A stretch of DNA of 64,000 bases from Halorussus aquaticus (GTDB taxonomy: Archaea > Halobacteriota > Halobacteria > Halobacteriales > Haladaptataceae), in the NCBI RefSeq assembly GCF_024218795.1, contig NZ_CP100400.1, positions 2,356,001-2,420,000 of the forward strand, in the 5' to 3' direction. The position numbers were made by a program, and so were the translations under genes. This document shows, piece after piece, positions 1 through 8,846 of this stretch. The notes under the pieces were generated by a model, which saw only the letters and a program-made list of their open reading frames with translations, made no database searches and had not been told where the DNA came from. The stretch's first letter is position 1. Each line of letters starts with the position of its first letter.

Positions 1-288
1 CAGCCCGTCGCGTTCACTACCAAGGACGCCGACGCGAGCCAAGAGAAGGCCATCCGCAACACGATGGTGGACATCGTCGAGGAGGCCGCGGAGGACCGCA
101 CCTTCGAGGACCTCATCGACAGCGTGGTCGAGGGTCGGCTCTCGTCGGCCATCTACGGCGAGGCCAAGACCATCTACCCGCTGCGCCGCGTCGAAATTCA
201 GAAGGCGACGATGGAGGCCCGTCCCGAAGAGGTCGCCGCCGAGGAGGAGACCTCGGTGGACGTGGACGAAGAAGAAGTCGAAGTCTGA
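1..288 (+). CDS. rps3ae: 30S ribosomal protein S3Ae (C-terminal part)
   Basis: The reading frame is open from the first base, so the start lies outside the window and only about the last 95 residues are seen. The segment with KAIRNTMVDIVEEAAEDR and the following RLSSAIYGEAKTIYPLRRVEIQKA is typical of archaeal/eukaryotic S3Ae (eS1), a component of the small ribosomal subunit. The tail is a run of Glu, Asp and Val as usual for haloarchaeal ribosomal proteins. The stop is followed at once by a T-rich run that probably ends the transcript. Confidence 0.95.
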   Translation, partial: QPVAFTTKDADASQEKAIRNTMVDIVEEAAEDRTFEDLIDSVVEGRLSSAIYGEAKTIYPLRRVEIQKATMEARPEEVAAEEETSVDVDEEEVEV

Positions 289-298
289 ATTCCACGCG

Positions 299-307
299 TT
301 TATTTTT
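299..307 (+). terminator. Oligo-T terminator after rps3ae
   Basis: A run of eight T broken by a single A lies about 10 nt after the rps3ae stop codon in otherwise GC-rich DNA. Archaeal RNA polymerase terminates intrinsically on such T-runs without needing a hairpin. Confidence 0.5.
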
Positions 308-421
308 ACGCTGCGGGAGGGCAAGCCGTCCGTCTGAACGCGCCCGTCATCTCGACAGAGACACCTTCTAACCCGATAATCAGCGTGCAGCCCACCGATT
401 AGATGGGATACAGCAAACAAC

Positions 422-442
422 TTATTATAAGATGAATAATAA
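422..442 (+). promoter_or_regulatory. TATA region with 7-bp inverted repeat before LolA-like gene
   Basis: TTATTAT (422-428) and ATAATAA (436-442) form a perfect inverted repeat with a 7-nt spacer. The left arm is also the likely TATA element, centred about 25 nt before the GTG at 451, which would give a leaderless transcript. Placement suggests an operator over the core promoter, though AT-rich repeats can arise by chance. Confidence 0.4.
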
Positions 443-450
443 TTATCGGT

Positions 451-1188
451 GTGAATAGAGATAGCGAACCGACCGATAGTGATAAAATTGTTGATAGACT
501 TTTGGACGAGGAGACCTATCCCAGCGAAGTCCATGGAACACAACTGAGAACCCAGTCATACGGTGGAGATGGCTCCAAGAAGATAACCGTGGAAATCTGG
601 GAAAATCCGTGGCACAAATCGCGCCTCGAAGTGCAGCGTACGGAAACAGTCGGGGAGTTCGACCCTGAAGTACAGATAGACGAGAACGCTACGCTCAATC
701 AACTCGAAGGCGGAGGACACGTGGTAATCCGTAACGAGAACGAGTTGCTGAAATACAACAGGGACACGAACAGGTGCCACTCGTACGTATTCGAAACGTC
801 GGAGGAGTTGGCCGGTTCGATGGTAGAACCGTCTCTGATCGGATCGTCGCCGAAACGTAACTTCGAGATTTCCCGTGGCGGAGTCGAGGAGGTAGTCGAC
901 CGAGAGACGCACGTTCTCCGATTTGAGCCGAGAGAAGATGCAGAACAGTTCTACCGACAGTACCGGTACGTTCAGATTTGGGTAGACAGTGAATATTGGC
1001 TCCCGATGAAGCACGAAGCAGAGTATCGACTCGACGACTGCGTCTTGACAGAGACGAACGAGTTCCAGTCGGTAGAGTTCGATTCCGGTATCGACGACTC
1101 CGTCTTCGACTTCGAACCACCCGAAGAGGCGGAGATTGTTTCTACCACAGACTGTATAGGTACCGAATCCGAGACCCGCTCCGAGTAA
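451..1188 (+). CDS. LolA-like protein without signal peptide, atypical composition
   Basis: A 245-residue acidic protein of unknown function. The overall pattern (paired Trp/Tyr beta strands such as YRQYRYVQIWVDSEYWLP followed by a FEPPEEAEI-type end) resembles haloarchaeal LolA/DUF2092-like lipoproteins, which bind lipids or act at the cell surface. Such proteins normally begin with a lipobox signal; none is seen here. The GTG start is the first possible one, since an in-frame TGA lies at 433-435. Its codons use A/T at third positions much more than the neighbours, which suggests recent acquisition or a decayed surface protein that lost its N-terminus. A TATA box at the leaderless distance supports this start. 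Family assignment is tentative. Confidence 0.6.
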   Translation: MNRDSEPTDSDKIVDRLLDEETYPSEVHGTQLRTQSYGGDGSKKITVEIWENPWHKSRLEVQRTETVGEFDPEVQIDENATLNQLEGGGHVVIRNENELLKYNRDTNRCHSYVFETSEELAGSMVEPSLIGSSPKRNFEISRGGVEEVVDRETHVLRFEPREDAEQFYRQYRYVQIWVDSEYWLPMKHEAEYRLDDCVLTETNEFQSVEFDSGIDDSVFDFEPPEEAEIVSTTDCIGTESETRSE

Positions 1189-1190
1189 TC

Positions 1191-1622
1191 TTACTCCGTC
1201 ACGACGATTTTGCCGACCATCCCGGTGGGTTCGTGGGGGATACAGAAGTAGTGGTACTTGCCCGGCACGTCGAACGTCACCTCGTAGGTCGCACCCGCGT
1301 TGATTCGCCCGCCGAAGTCGCTCACCCACCCGTCGCGGGCGGCCTGCTCGGAGTCGAATCCGCCGGACGCGAAGTAGTCGGCCTCGTCGGGAATCTGGTT
1401 CTCGTATGCCGTCACGGTGTGGCGGCGGTTGCCCGTGTTCCGCCAGACGACCGTCTCGCCCGCTTTGACTTCGAACTCCGCGGGGCGGAAGAACGCCGAC
1501 CCCATGCCGATGTCGTAGTCGGCCTCGTCGGCGCTCGCGCTTCCGCCCCGGAGGGCGCTACATCCGGCGAGACTCAGCGACCCGACGCCAGCGGCCCCCG
1601 CGAGGAACGTTCGGCGGTCCAT
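1191..1622 (-). CDS. Halocyanin-like blue copper lipoprotein
   Basis: A 143-residue plastocyanin/halocyanin-type electron carrier for the outer face of the membrane. The N-terminus has a Tat motif (RRTFLAG) followed by a lipobox LAGC with Cys21 as the lipidated residue. The type 1 copper ligands are all present: His68 (RRHTV) and the C-terminal cluster Cys127, His130 and Met135 (CIPHEPTGM). Only one cupredoxin domain is present. It ends 2 bp from the convergent LolA-like gene. It probably passes electrons between respiratory-chain components; its exact partner cannot be read from the sequence. Confidence 0.9.
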   Translation of the reverse strand: MDRRTFLAGAAGVGSLSLAGCSALRGGSASADEADYDIGMGSAFFRPAEFEVKAGETVVWRNTGNRRHTVTAYENQIPDEADYFASGGFDSEQAARDGWVSDFGGRINAGATYEVTFDVPGKYHYFCIPHEPTGMVGKIVVTE

Positions 1623-1685
1623 GCCCGACTCTCCGGACGCGAACGATTTAGGTCATGCGATAGACCGGCGCTCGCGAGCGGTCGG

Positions 1686-2225
1686 CTACGGGTCGCTCTC
1701 GCCGAACGTCCATCGGGTCGCGTCGTCGGGGTAATCGCTCCACGCCAACACCGTGTCGGGGCGAACCGCGAAGAACGGCGTGCCGTGGCGAATATCGTAC
1801 TTCTCCTCGTAGGCGGCGTCGATGCGCTCGACTCGGTCGGCCTCCGCGGTGTCTGGGTCGATTCGCTCGGCGGTCCCCTCCACGACGACCACCTCCTCGC
1901 CGTCCTCGCGGTGGACCGCGACGGCGGGGTTCGCCTTGAGGTTGCGGACCCAGCGAGTTCGCTCACCGCCGCCGCAGTGGAATCGTCCGTCCACCCAGAC
2001 GCCCCACACGGGCCGAGCGTGGGGGCGACCGTCGGGTCTCGTGGTCGAGAGCCAGTACGTGCGGTCGTCGGCCATTCGGGAGGTCACGAACTCCCACGAC
2101 AGCGTGCCCTCGGCGTCGTCGGGGATGCCGTAGCTCGCCTCGGTCTCGGGGCGGTCCCGGTGGGCGTCGGCGTCGGTTCGGTCGTCTCCTCGGTCTCGCG
2201 ACTCCTCGGGTTCTCGGTCGGTCAT
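1686..2225 (-). CDS. PNPOx-fold flavin/F420-type oxidoreductase
   Basis: A 179-residue protein with the split beta-barrel of the pyridoxamine 5'-phosphate oxidase family. The typical segment TYWLSTTRPDGRPHARPVWGVW is followed by a HCGGGERTRWVRNLKANP strand-helix unit and by a EGTAERI strand. The first ~35 residues are a highly charged, Asp/Arg-rich extension with no homology signal. Members bind FMN or F420; substrate is unknown, and true pyridoxamine phosphate oxidase activity is unlikely. It lies alone, 63 bp upstream of and in the same direction as the halocyanin gene, so the two could be co-transcribed. Confidence 0.8.
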   Translation of the reverse strand: MTDREPEESRDRGDDRTDADAHRDRPETEASYGIPDDAEGTLSWEFVTSRMADDRTYWLSTTRPDGRPHARPVWGVWVDGRFHCGGGERTRWVRNLKANPAVAVHREDGEEVVVVEGTAERIDPDTAEADRVERIDAAYEEKYDIRHGTPFFAVRPDTVLAWSDYPDDATRWTFGESDP

Positions 2226-2321
2226 CGACGCGAGTACGCCTTCGGGCGGGATAACCTGTCCGGCGGGCGAGAGTAGGCCGGATATAAAGACGTATCAACG
2301 GCCGTCGCACACCCGACACGT

Positions 2322-3062
2322 ATGGAACCCCGGTTCGTCGGTCGGCTCGGCGTCGCCGACGCGGTGACGGTCGCCAACGCCGCGCTCGGCTTTCTGGCGG
2401 CCGTCGTCGCGACCATCGACCCGGGACTGTCCGCTCGGTTGGTGCTGCTGGCGGCAGTCGCGGACGGACTCGACGGCGTGGTCGCTCGCAAGTTGGGGAG
2501 TACCCCGGCGGGCGAGTATCTCGACTCGCTGGCGGACGTCGCCTCGTTCGGCGTCGCGCCCGCCGCGCTGGTGTTCGCCATTGCGCGCGAGCGGTGGGGA
2601 CTGGCCGACCCCTCCGCGATGGCGGTCGCCGCGTTCTGCGTCCCCGCGCTGTTCGTGGCGATGGCCGTCGTCAGGTTGGGGCTGTATACGGCGTACGACG
2701 TCGGAAACGGTCACACGGAGGGCGTCCCGAGCACGCTCGCGGCGACGATTCTGGCGACCGCCGTGCTGGCGGGCGTCGAGGACGCCGCGGTCCTGCTGGC
2801 GGCCGCTGCGGCCTTCGCATACCTGATGGTGACACAGGTGACGTACCCGGACCTCTTCGCCCGCGACGCGCTGGCGATGGGCGGCGTGCAGGCGCTCGCC
2901 GTCCTCGCCCCGACCGCGTTCGGGCGGGCGTTCCCGCGGCTCCTGCTCGCGGCCGCGCTCGCCTACCTCCTGCTGGGGCCGCGGTTCTACTGGCGCGACA
3001 CCCAGTGCGAACTGGACGACCGCGAGGTGGCACCACGCGAGATGGAAGGGAAACGCTCTTGA
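2322..3062 (+). CDS. pssA: Archaetidylserine synthase (CDP-alcohol phosphatidyltransferase)
   Basis: A 246-residue integral membrane enzyme that joins a CDP-activated archaeal lipid to L-serine. The CDP-alcohol phosphotransferase signature D-G-x2-A-R-x8-G-x3-D-x3-D is present as DGVVARKLGSTPAGEYLDSLAD near residues 54-75. About six hydrophobic segments follow. In haloarchaea this family feeds archaetidylethanolamine formation, which is tied to the archaeosortase protein-sorting pathway (known for the family; not shown here). A TATA-like GATATAAAG at 2281-2289 fits a promoter for the ATG at 2322. It is followed 57 bp later by the HEAT-repeat gene on the same strand. Confidence 0.88.
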   Translation: MEPRFVGRLGVADAVTVANAALGFLAAVVATIDPGLSARLVLLAAVADGLDGVVARKLGSTPAGEYLDSLADVASFGVAPAALVFAIARERWGLADPSAMAVAAFCVPALFVAMAVVRLGLYTAYDVGNGHTEGVPSTLAATILATAVLAGVEDAAVLLAAAAAFAYLMVTQVTYPDLFARDALAMGGVQALAVLAPTAFGRAFPRLLLAAALAYLLLGPRFYWRDTQCELDDREVAPREMEGKRS

Positions 3063-3119
3063 GGTGTACGCACCGAGTTTTGACCATATGAGTCCGGTAA
3101 GCCTTGCGGGGTGGGACGA

Positions 3120-4406
3120 ATGAGCGACGAGGGCAACGAGACGGACGCCGAGACCGAGGCGACCGAAACCGAGGAGTCGTCGGTCGAGGCGACGCTCACC
3201 GAGGAAGAGATCGAGGCGGAACTGGACGCGGCAGAGGCGGACCTCGACGCCGCGGAGACGGAAGCGGACCTCGACGAGGTGGAGGCCCACCTCGACGAGA
3301 TAGACGGCCACGTCGAGCGCGCCGACCTCCCCGAACCGGAGGACGAAGACGAGGAGAGTCCGCGCGACCAGTTGGAAGACCGCCTCTCGACGCTTCGAAG
3401 CGACCTCGAAGAGGCCCGCGGCCCCTACGCCGAGGACGTCGTCGAGGACGTGTCGGCGGCCGGGACCACCGTCGAGGAGACCGAGTGGACCGAACATGGC
3501 CGCGAGGAACTGGCGGACGCCGTGGACGTGTTCGTGACCGAGGTCGAGGAGATTCTCGGCACCGGCATCTCGGTGACGGTCTCGCCCGACCTCGAAGACC
3601 TCACGACCGCAGTCGAGGACACGGCGGTCCGTATCGGCGAGGCGGGACTCGACCCCGACGACGACGCCGAGACCATCGCCGAACTGGAGGCGGCGGCCGC
3701 CGACCTGCAGGCGGGCGTCGAGGACGCCGAGGAGTGGGACGACCTCGAAACCCGCGAGCAGTTGCAGGTGCAGGGCTTCTACGACGTTCTGGACCACCGC
3801 AAGGACTACCCGCCCGAGTGGCACGCGCTGAAGGTCTGGGAGAAGCGGGGGCGCGCCGACATGGTGTTGCTCGGCCTCGACAACTTCCAGTCGAACTTCA
3901 TGGAGGAACACTGTCTGGAGGCGCTCGAACGGATGGGCCATCCCGACTCGCTCGACGCGATGAAAGAGCGCGCCCAGCGTCGTGACAAACCCGCCATCAA
4001 GATTATCGGTAAAATCGGCGAGGAGGACGGACTCGACGCAGTTCTCGACTACGTCGATTCCGACCCCGGTCTCGCCAAGCCCGCGCTGAAGGCCGTCGGC
4101 GAAATCGGCAGCGAAGAGGCGACCCAAGACGTGGCGAACCGACTCGCGGCCGACGACGCCTCGGTCCGGAGTCAGGCCGCCCGCGCGCTCGGTCTCATCG
4201 GCGACACGCGCGCCATCGACCCGCTCACGGACGTCCTCGAAGACGACGAGGCCGACGAGGTCCGGGCCAGCGCGGCGTGGGCGCTCAACCAGATCGGTAC
4301 CGAACGCGCCGTCGAAGCGGTCCGTCCCTTCGCGGACGACCGGGCGTACCTCGTGCAGACCGAAGCCGAGAAAGCGGTCGAGAGTCGGTCGGAAACCCCG
4401 GCGTAA
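3120..4406 (+). CDS. Acidic coiled-coil and HEAT-repeat protein
   Basis: A 428-residue cytoplasmic protein. Residues 1-110 are extremely acidic and heptad-like (repeats such as ELDAAEADLDAAETEADLDEVEAHLDEID), a probable coiled coil. The C-terminal part from about residue 260 contains PBS-lyase-type HEAT repeats with the pattern KPALKAVGEIGSEEA, VRSQAARALGLIGDTRAIDPL and VRASAAWALNQIG. Such repeats make a curved protein-binding scaffold. The ATG at 3120 is preferred over an upstream in-frame GTG at 3111, which adds only three residues. It may be co-transcribed with pssA, but no shared function is apparent. Confidence 0.85.
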   Translation: MSDEGNETDAETEATETEESSVEATLTEEEIEAELDAAEADLDAAETEADLDEVEAHLDEIDGHVERADLPEPEDEDEESPRDQLEDRLSTLRSDLEEARGPYAEDVVEDVSAAGTTVEETEWTEHGREELADAVDVFVTEVEEILGTGISVTVSPDLEDLTTAVEDTAVRIGEAGLDPDDDAETIAELEAAAADLQAGVEDAEEWDDLETREQLQVQGFYDVLDHRKDYPPEWHALKVWEKRGRADMVLLGLDNFQSNFMEEHCLEALERMGHPDSLDAMKERAQRRDKPAIKIIGKIGEEDGLDAVLDYVDSDPGLAKPALKAVGEIGSEEATQDVANRLAADDASVRSQAARALGLIGDTRAIDPLTDVLEDDEADEVRASAAWALNQIGTERAVEAVRPFADDRAYLVQTEAEKAVESRSETPA

Positions 4407-4538
4407 TCGCCCCGTACCGGTTTTCAGTACGACATTGACCGCGATGCTCGCGGAGTAGTACGACAATACCGAGCGACAGCCCTCGGTAGCCACACCATAA
4501 CAAAGCGCCCCCTTTTCGTCGTATTACGTAGCCGAACT

Positions 4539-4694
4539 ATGGCCTTCGATACGCAAACGCTCGGGCGCTGTCCGAACTGCGGCGAGGCGATTACTCGCGA
4601 CTACCTGCTCATCGAATACGAGTCGGAAGGTCGTCCCGAACGCTTCGCGGAATGCCCCGATTGCCGCGACGTTGTCCACCCGTCAGGCGAGTAG
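4539..4694 (+). CDS. Small zinc-ribbon protein
   Basis: A 51-residue protein beginning MAFDTQTLGRCPNCGEAI. Two CxxC knuckles (Cys11/Cys14 and Cys39/Cys42) flank a short beta segment, forming a single zinc ribbon. Haloarchaea have many such conserved micro-proteins, thought to act as regulators or protein partners; no specific role is known here. Upstream AT-rich sequence around 4496-4530 could hold its promoter. Its last 12 bases overlap the end of the convergent membrane-protein gene. Confidence 0.75.
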   Translation: MAFDTQTLGRCPNCGEAITRDYLLIEYESEGRPERFAECPDCRDVVHPSGE

Positions 4695-4925
4695 CGCCGC
4701 GAGAAACTGTATTGTAAACGCGACGATGAGGAGGAACGCACCGATTCGACCGATCCACGTGTGTTCTGTCACTTCCATCGGTGAGATATCGACGCTGTAG
4801 TCGTTGTACTCCTCGCTGTACTCGACGTAACTCGGTAGTTGGAAGAACTCGAAGAAGACCAGCGCCGCGCCGAGTGCGCCGAGCGCGTATCCCGCGAGTT
4901 CGAGTGCCAGCACGAGATCGACCAT
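4683..4925 (-). CDS. Small two-helix membrane protein
   Basis: An 80-residue protein with a hydrophobic N-terminal helix (LVLALELAGYALGALGAALVFFEFF), a polar Tyr/Glu-rich loop of about 25 residues and a second C-terminal helix (IGAFLLIVAFTIQFLAALLA). The ATG at 4925 is preferred; the frame stays open upstream but codes for no sensible sequence there. It is divergent from the phospholipase D-like gene across an 79-bp gap containing TTTAAAT, a likely shared promoter zone. No family assignment could be made. Confidence 0.65.
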   Translation of the reverse strand: MVDLVLALELAGYALGALGAALVFFEFFQLPSYVEYSEEYNDYSVDISPMEVTEHTWIGRIGAFLLIVAFTIQFLAALLA

Positions 4926-5004
4926 AATCACACCGGCGAACCTATCGAGCAAAAAGCCATCGGTCCCCGAGAGTTTAAATCCGGAGGCGGGACCAATCCG
5001 TCGC

Positions 5005-6795
5005 GTGTCGCTCTGGACCGATTTCACACCGATCATCGTCGCCGCCGCGCTGATCGCAGTCGTTACGGTAACGACTCCACCGGCAGTCGCCGTAAACACG
5101 CCCGCAGAGACGACTCTCGACGATGCGACGACCGGCAACGACGCTCCCGTCGATATCGCCCCGACCGACCCGCCGGAAATCGTCGCGCTCTACCCGAACC
5201 CCGTGGCCGACGGAGACGCGGGGGAGTTCGCAGTCGTTCGATTCCCCCAGCGAGCGAACCCCTCGAACTGGTCGCTCGCGGACGGTGAAACGACGGTCGC
5301 GTTCCCGAACGAGACGGTCTCCGGCCGGGTGGCGGTTTCTGGCGACCCTCGAACCGCACGGAACCTGACCGACGCTCCTGTCATCGCGCTCACCGGGGGT
5401 CTCTCGCTGGCGAACGGGGGCGAGACCGTTCGCCTCGTCCGTGACGGAACCGTAGCGAGAACCTCTGAGACCGATGTAAACGCTACCGCAGCGACCGTCA
5501 CCTACGAAGACGCTCCCGAAGGTGAACGCTTTCACCGCGTCCGGAGCGGAGACGACCGAGGAGGACCCGAGGCGAGAGACTCCGGAGGGTCGTCCGTGTG
5601 GCGGTGGACTCCGCTCGGCGCGACCGACTTCGGCGTCGCCCGGACCGGACCGACCAACGCCCGCGCGTTCGTCCTCCCGGACTCGCCCGCGGTCCCACTC
5701 GAAACGCTCCGGCGGGCCGACCGGCGCATCCTGCTCGCCGGGTACACGTTCGCCTCCGAGCGAGTCGCCGACGCGCTCGCGTCCGCGACGAGGCGCGGCG
5801 TGGAAGTTCGAGTCCTCGTCGACGGCGCGCCGGTCGGCGGTCTCTCCCGTAGGTCGGCCAAACTGCTCGACTCGTTGGTCGCTCGCGGCGTCGAGGTCCG
5901 TGTCCTCGGCGGACCGCGGGCACGCTACGACTTCCATCACGCGAAGTACGCCGTCGCCGACGACCGGGCGCTGGTCCTGACCGAGAACTGGAAGCCGTCG
6001 GGGACCGGCGGCCACTCGAATCGCGGGTGGGGAGCGGTCGTCCGGAGCGATGCGGTCGCGAGTCGTCTCGCCGAGGTGTTCCGGGCCGACGCGGGGTGGC
6101 GCGGGGCGACTCCGTGGTCGGAGTTCAGACGAGGTCGGAGTTTCGACCCCGCAGACGGTGCGCCCGCGAACGACACCTACCCCGCGGCGGTCGCTCCCGA
6201 CGGCGTAAACGTCTCTTCGAGCGAGGTGTTGGTCGCGCCCGACAACGCGGAGGCGTCGCTCGTCTCGACGCTCGACGCCGCCGACGAGTCGATTCGCGTC
6301 CAACAGGTCGCCATCGGCGGGCGAAAACACTCGCTGTTACGGGCCACGCTGCGGGCCGCCCGTCGGGGCGTCGAGGTCCGAGTCCTGCTGAGCAGCGCGT
6401 GGTACGTCGAGAAGGACAACCGGAAACTGGTCGAGTGGCTGAATAGCCGCGCGGAAGCCGAGGGTCTGTCACTGGAGGCGCGCATGGCGGACCCGCGGGG
6501 ACGCTACGGGAAGATTCACGCCAAGGGCGTGGTCGTCGACGGCGACACCGCCGTCGTCGGAAGCCTCAACTGGAACAACCACTCCGCGAGGGCGAACCGC
6601 GAAGTCGCGGTCGTACTCCGCGGCGAGGAGGCGGGCGGATTCTACGCCCGCGCGTTCGACGCCGACTGGCGGGCGAGCGCGGACGACGGGTTCGGAAGCG
6701 GCGGTCGGGTCCCGGTCGGTCTGCTCGGGGCAGTTGCCGTCGGCGCAGTCGTTGCCCTACTGTACGCGAAGCGCGAGGTGGTGTTCGAGAACTGA
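5005..6795 (+). CDS. Membrane-anchored extracellular phospholipase D-like protein
   Basis: A 596-residue exported protein with two PLD catalytic motifs: His312-x-Lys314-x4-Asp319 and His505-x-Lys507-x4-Asp512, the second continuing into GSLNWNN. An N-terminal hydrophobic segment (residues 8-30) is a signal peptide or anchor, and a C-terminal helix (GLLGAVAVGAVVALLYAKR) anchors the chain. Residues ~55-150 form a beta-rich domain like the lamin-tail-type modules often joined to archaeal surface nucleases. Substrate could be a phospholipid or nucleic acid. The start is GTG, the first available after the upstream TTTAAAT. It is convergent with the DHH nuclease gene. A 12-bp direct repeat spans the stop codon. 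Confidence 0.85.
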   Translation: MSLWTDFTPIIVAAALIAVVTVTTPPAVAVNTPAETTLDDATTGNDAPVDIAPTDPPEIVALYPNPVADGDAGEFAVVRFPQRANPSNWSLADGETTVAFPNETVSGRVAVSGDPRTARNLTDAPVIALTGGLSLANGGETVRLVRDGTVARTSETDVNATAATVTYEDAPEGERFHRVRSGDDRGGPEARDSGGSSVWRWTPLGATDFGVARTGPTNARAFVLPDSPAVPLETLRRADRRILLAGYTFASERVADALASATRRGVEVRVLVDGAPVGGLSRRSAKLLDSLVARGVEVRVLGGPRARYDFHHAKYAVADDRALVLTENWKPSGTGGHSNRGWGAVVRSDAVASRLAEVFRADAGWRGATPWSEFRRGRSFDPADGAPANDTYPAAVAPDGVNVSSSEVLVAPDNAEASLVSTLDAADESIRVQQVAIGGRKHSLLRATLRAARRGVEVRVLLSSAWYVEKDNRKLVEWLNSRAEAEGLSLEARMADPRGRYGKIHAKGVVVDGDTAVVGSLNWNNHSARANREVAVVLRGEEAGGFYARAFDADWRASADDGFGSGGRVPVGLLGAVAVGAVVALLYAKREVVFEN

Positions 6796-6813
6796 AAAGC
6801 AGTGTTCGAGAAC
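6781..6813 (+). repeat. 12-bp direct repeat across the PLD stop codon
   Basis: GTGTTCGAGAAC occurs at 6781-6792 (coding for the last residues) and again at 6802-6813 after the stop codon. The spacing of 21 nt suggests a small local duplication that is partly outside the gene. Confidence 0.5.
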
Positions 6814-6842
6814 CGAGGAAGCCGACGTGTAGACCCGAGCGG

Positions 6843-8786
6843 TCAGTCGTCCTGCTCGTGGCCGACCGTCGTACTCTGCAACTCCTCGTCGATTTCGGCG
6901 TCGGCCATCTTCTCCACGAGCGCGTCGAGGACCTCCTCGCGCATGCCGGGGACGAACTTGATGGACCCGACGACGAGGTGGCCACCGCCGGAGACGCCGC
7001 CGCCGCCGACCTCGTCGTTGAGTTCCGTGACCATCTCGGGGATGTCGAGGCGCACGCCGTCGCTCCGGAGGACCGCGAAGTCCGGGCCGTAGCCGATGGT
7101 GATGACGGGTTCGCCGGTCTGCTGGACCTTCCGGTCGTGGATTTCGCCCGTGGTCTTGCCCGGCGCGGGGTAGGTGAACCGATGGGCGTGGTTCTCCACG
7201 TCGATGCGGTAGAGGTGGGCGTCGCTGTCGAGTCGTTCGTGTTCGACGTGGGGCATGGCCGCGTCGAGTTGGTCCTCGACCTCGGACTCGGCCGTCTCCG
7301 CGAGGAACTCGACGAGTTCGCGGTGGCGCTCCTCGCCGTCGCCGCCGTCGGCCGAACTCCGACCGCTCTTCGACGCCGGATCGACGGTGTTGCCCACGTT
7401 CAGCACGTCGTTGATGAGGTTGCGGCCCGCGTCGTACTTCAGCCAGTGGGCCTCGTAGTCGAGCGCCTCGCCGATCTCCCGGAGGAACGACTCGTCGTAG
7501 CCCTCCGACTCGGCGAGTTCGACGTAGTCGGTCATTACGTCGGCCTTCGAGCGGTCGGAGATGCCAGCGACCGCGGGGACGTGGCGGAGTTCCTCGGTTA
7601 TCGGCGGCCAAATCATCCGCGCGAGTTCGACGCACATCATCCCGGTCGTGATGCGGTAGTCCTCGTCGTAGAGGTACGGGTTGACGTGGTTGTCCACGTA
7701 GGGTTCGACCGCTTCGGGGTCCGGGTGGTGGTGGTCCACGACCACGATGGGGATGTCGTAGTGCGCGAGGTTCTTGTACGCTGGCACGTCCTCGGCGGTG
7801 CTCCCGTTGTCGAGCATCAGCAGGAGCGGGAGTTTCTGACCGTGACGGGCCTGGTCCTCCAGCGCGAAGTTGAGGTCGCGGGTCACGTCCTCCATCTCGT
7901 AGAAGGGGGCCTTGCTCGGGAGGCGCTTGAACAGGTGACGCTTGGCCTCGGGGTCTTGGTGGGTGTCTTGGATGAACTGCTCCAGCGCGTACTGGACCGG
8001 AATCGAGGCGCACATCCCGTCGCCGTCGGCGTGGTGGCGGACCCGAATCGGCCGACTCTCGAGCACGGTGCGGCGGAGTTGCTTGGCGACCTTCTGGAGG
8101 TCGGGGAACATCTGGGTCAGCGCGGGCCACTCCACGAGCGGTTCGATGTCGTGAGGTTCGGCGCGCTCTTCGAGCGCGGCCGAGAGGCGCTCGCGCACGT
8201 CGTCGGCGTCGCCGTCGGTCAGTACGTCGAGCGAATCGACCTCGACCTGCAGCGAATTGTCGCGTTCGTCGACCTGTCCGGTCACTCGCACCACGTCGTC
8301 GATTTCGACCTCGGGGTAGGCGCGGACGCCAGCCTCTTCGAACGCGGCACACGGGACGACGCCGGTCTCGTCGCTGACGTGGAAGATGGTCGGGCCGCCG
8401 GTCTGCTTTATCTGGACGACTTCGCCTTCGAGGTGGACCGTCTCGCCGACCGCGCCGCCGAGTTCGCCCGCGTCGGCGATGTCGTAGTCGTGGTCTACCT
8501 CGACGGTCTCGTACTCGTCGAGTTCGACGGGGTCGAAACTCAGGTCGCCGTTCTCCCGAATCTCAGTCAGTTCGACCACGAGTGCCTCGTCGACCTCGTA
8601 GCTCCCGTCGTAGTTGGACTCGTGGGCGAGTCCGGAGACCGACTCGGAGAGATCCACGAAGACGCCGTAATCGACGACGCCGTTGACCGTCGCGTGGTAG
8701 TAGTTACCCTCTTCGACGTCTTCGAGGGTGCAGTCCGGGTCGAGGTCGTAGACGACGACCTCGCCGGGGGTATCGGTAGATGTCAT
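6843..8786 (-). CDS. Archaeal RecJ-like DHH phosphoesterase with S1 and OB domains
   Basis: A 647-residue protein. Residues 25-95 form an S1-like RNA-binding domain (NYYHATVNGVVDYGVFVDLS), and ~110-190 an OB fold. The DHH catalytic core follows with HHADGDG (251-257) and VVVDHHHPD (348-356). A C-terminal DHHA1 region ends in GGGGVSGGGHLVVGSIKF. Archaeal RecJ/GAN-type enzymes are single-strand nucleases linked to the replisome or to RNA end processing; the S1 domain favours nucleic-acid processing of this type. The ATG at 8786 starts MTSTDTPGE; a longer in-frame extension upstream has no coding character. Transcribed alone. Confidence 0.88.
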   Translation of the reverse strand: MTSTDTPGEVVVYDLDPDCTLEDVEEGNYYHATVNGVVDYGVFVDLSESVSGLAHESNYDGSYEVDEALVVELTEIRENGDLSFDPVELDEYETVEVDHDYDIADAGELGGAVGETVHLEGEVVQIKQTGGPTIFHVSDETGVVPCAAFEEAGVRAYPEVEIDDVVRVTGQVDERDNSLQVEVDSLDVLTDGDADDVRERLSAALEERAEPHDIEPLVEWPALTQMFPDLQKVAKQLRRTVLESRPIRVRHHADGDGMCASIPVQYALEQFIQDTHQDPEAKRHLFKRLPSKAPFYEMEDVTRDLNFALEDQARHGQKLPLLLMLDNGSTAEDVPAYKNLAHYDIPIVVVDHHHPDPEAVEPYVDNHVNPYLYDEDYRITTGMMCVELARMIWPPITEELRHVPAVAGISDRSKADVMTDYVELAESEGYDESFLREIGEALDYEAHWLKYDAGRNLINDVLNVGNTVDPASKSGRSSADGGDGEERHRELVEFLAETAESEVEDQLDAAMPHVEHERLDSDAHLYRIDVENHAHRFTYPAPGKTTGEIHDRKVQQTGEPVITIGYGPDFAVLRSDGVRLDIPEMVTELNDEVGGGGVSGGGHLVVGSIKFVPGMREEVLDALVEKMADAEIDEELQSTTVGHEQDD

Positions 8787-8846
8787 TCTTGGCCGTTGTT
8801 TCGGTTCGCCCGATTTTAAGGGTTTGCAACTACGCCCATCAGGGAT

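Noticed and set aside
3111..3119. Upstream GTG start for the HEAT-repeat gene.
   Set aside because: It adds three residues; the ATG at 3120 gives a normal start.
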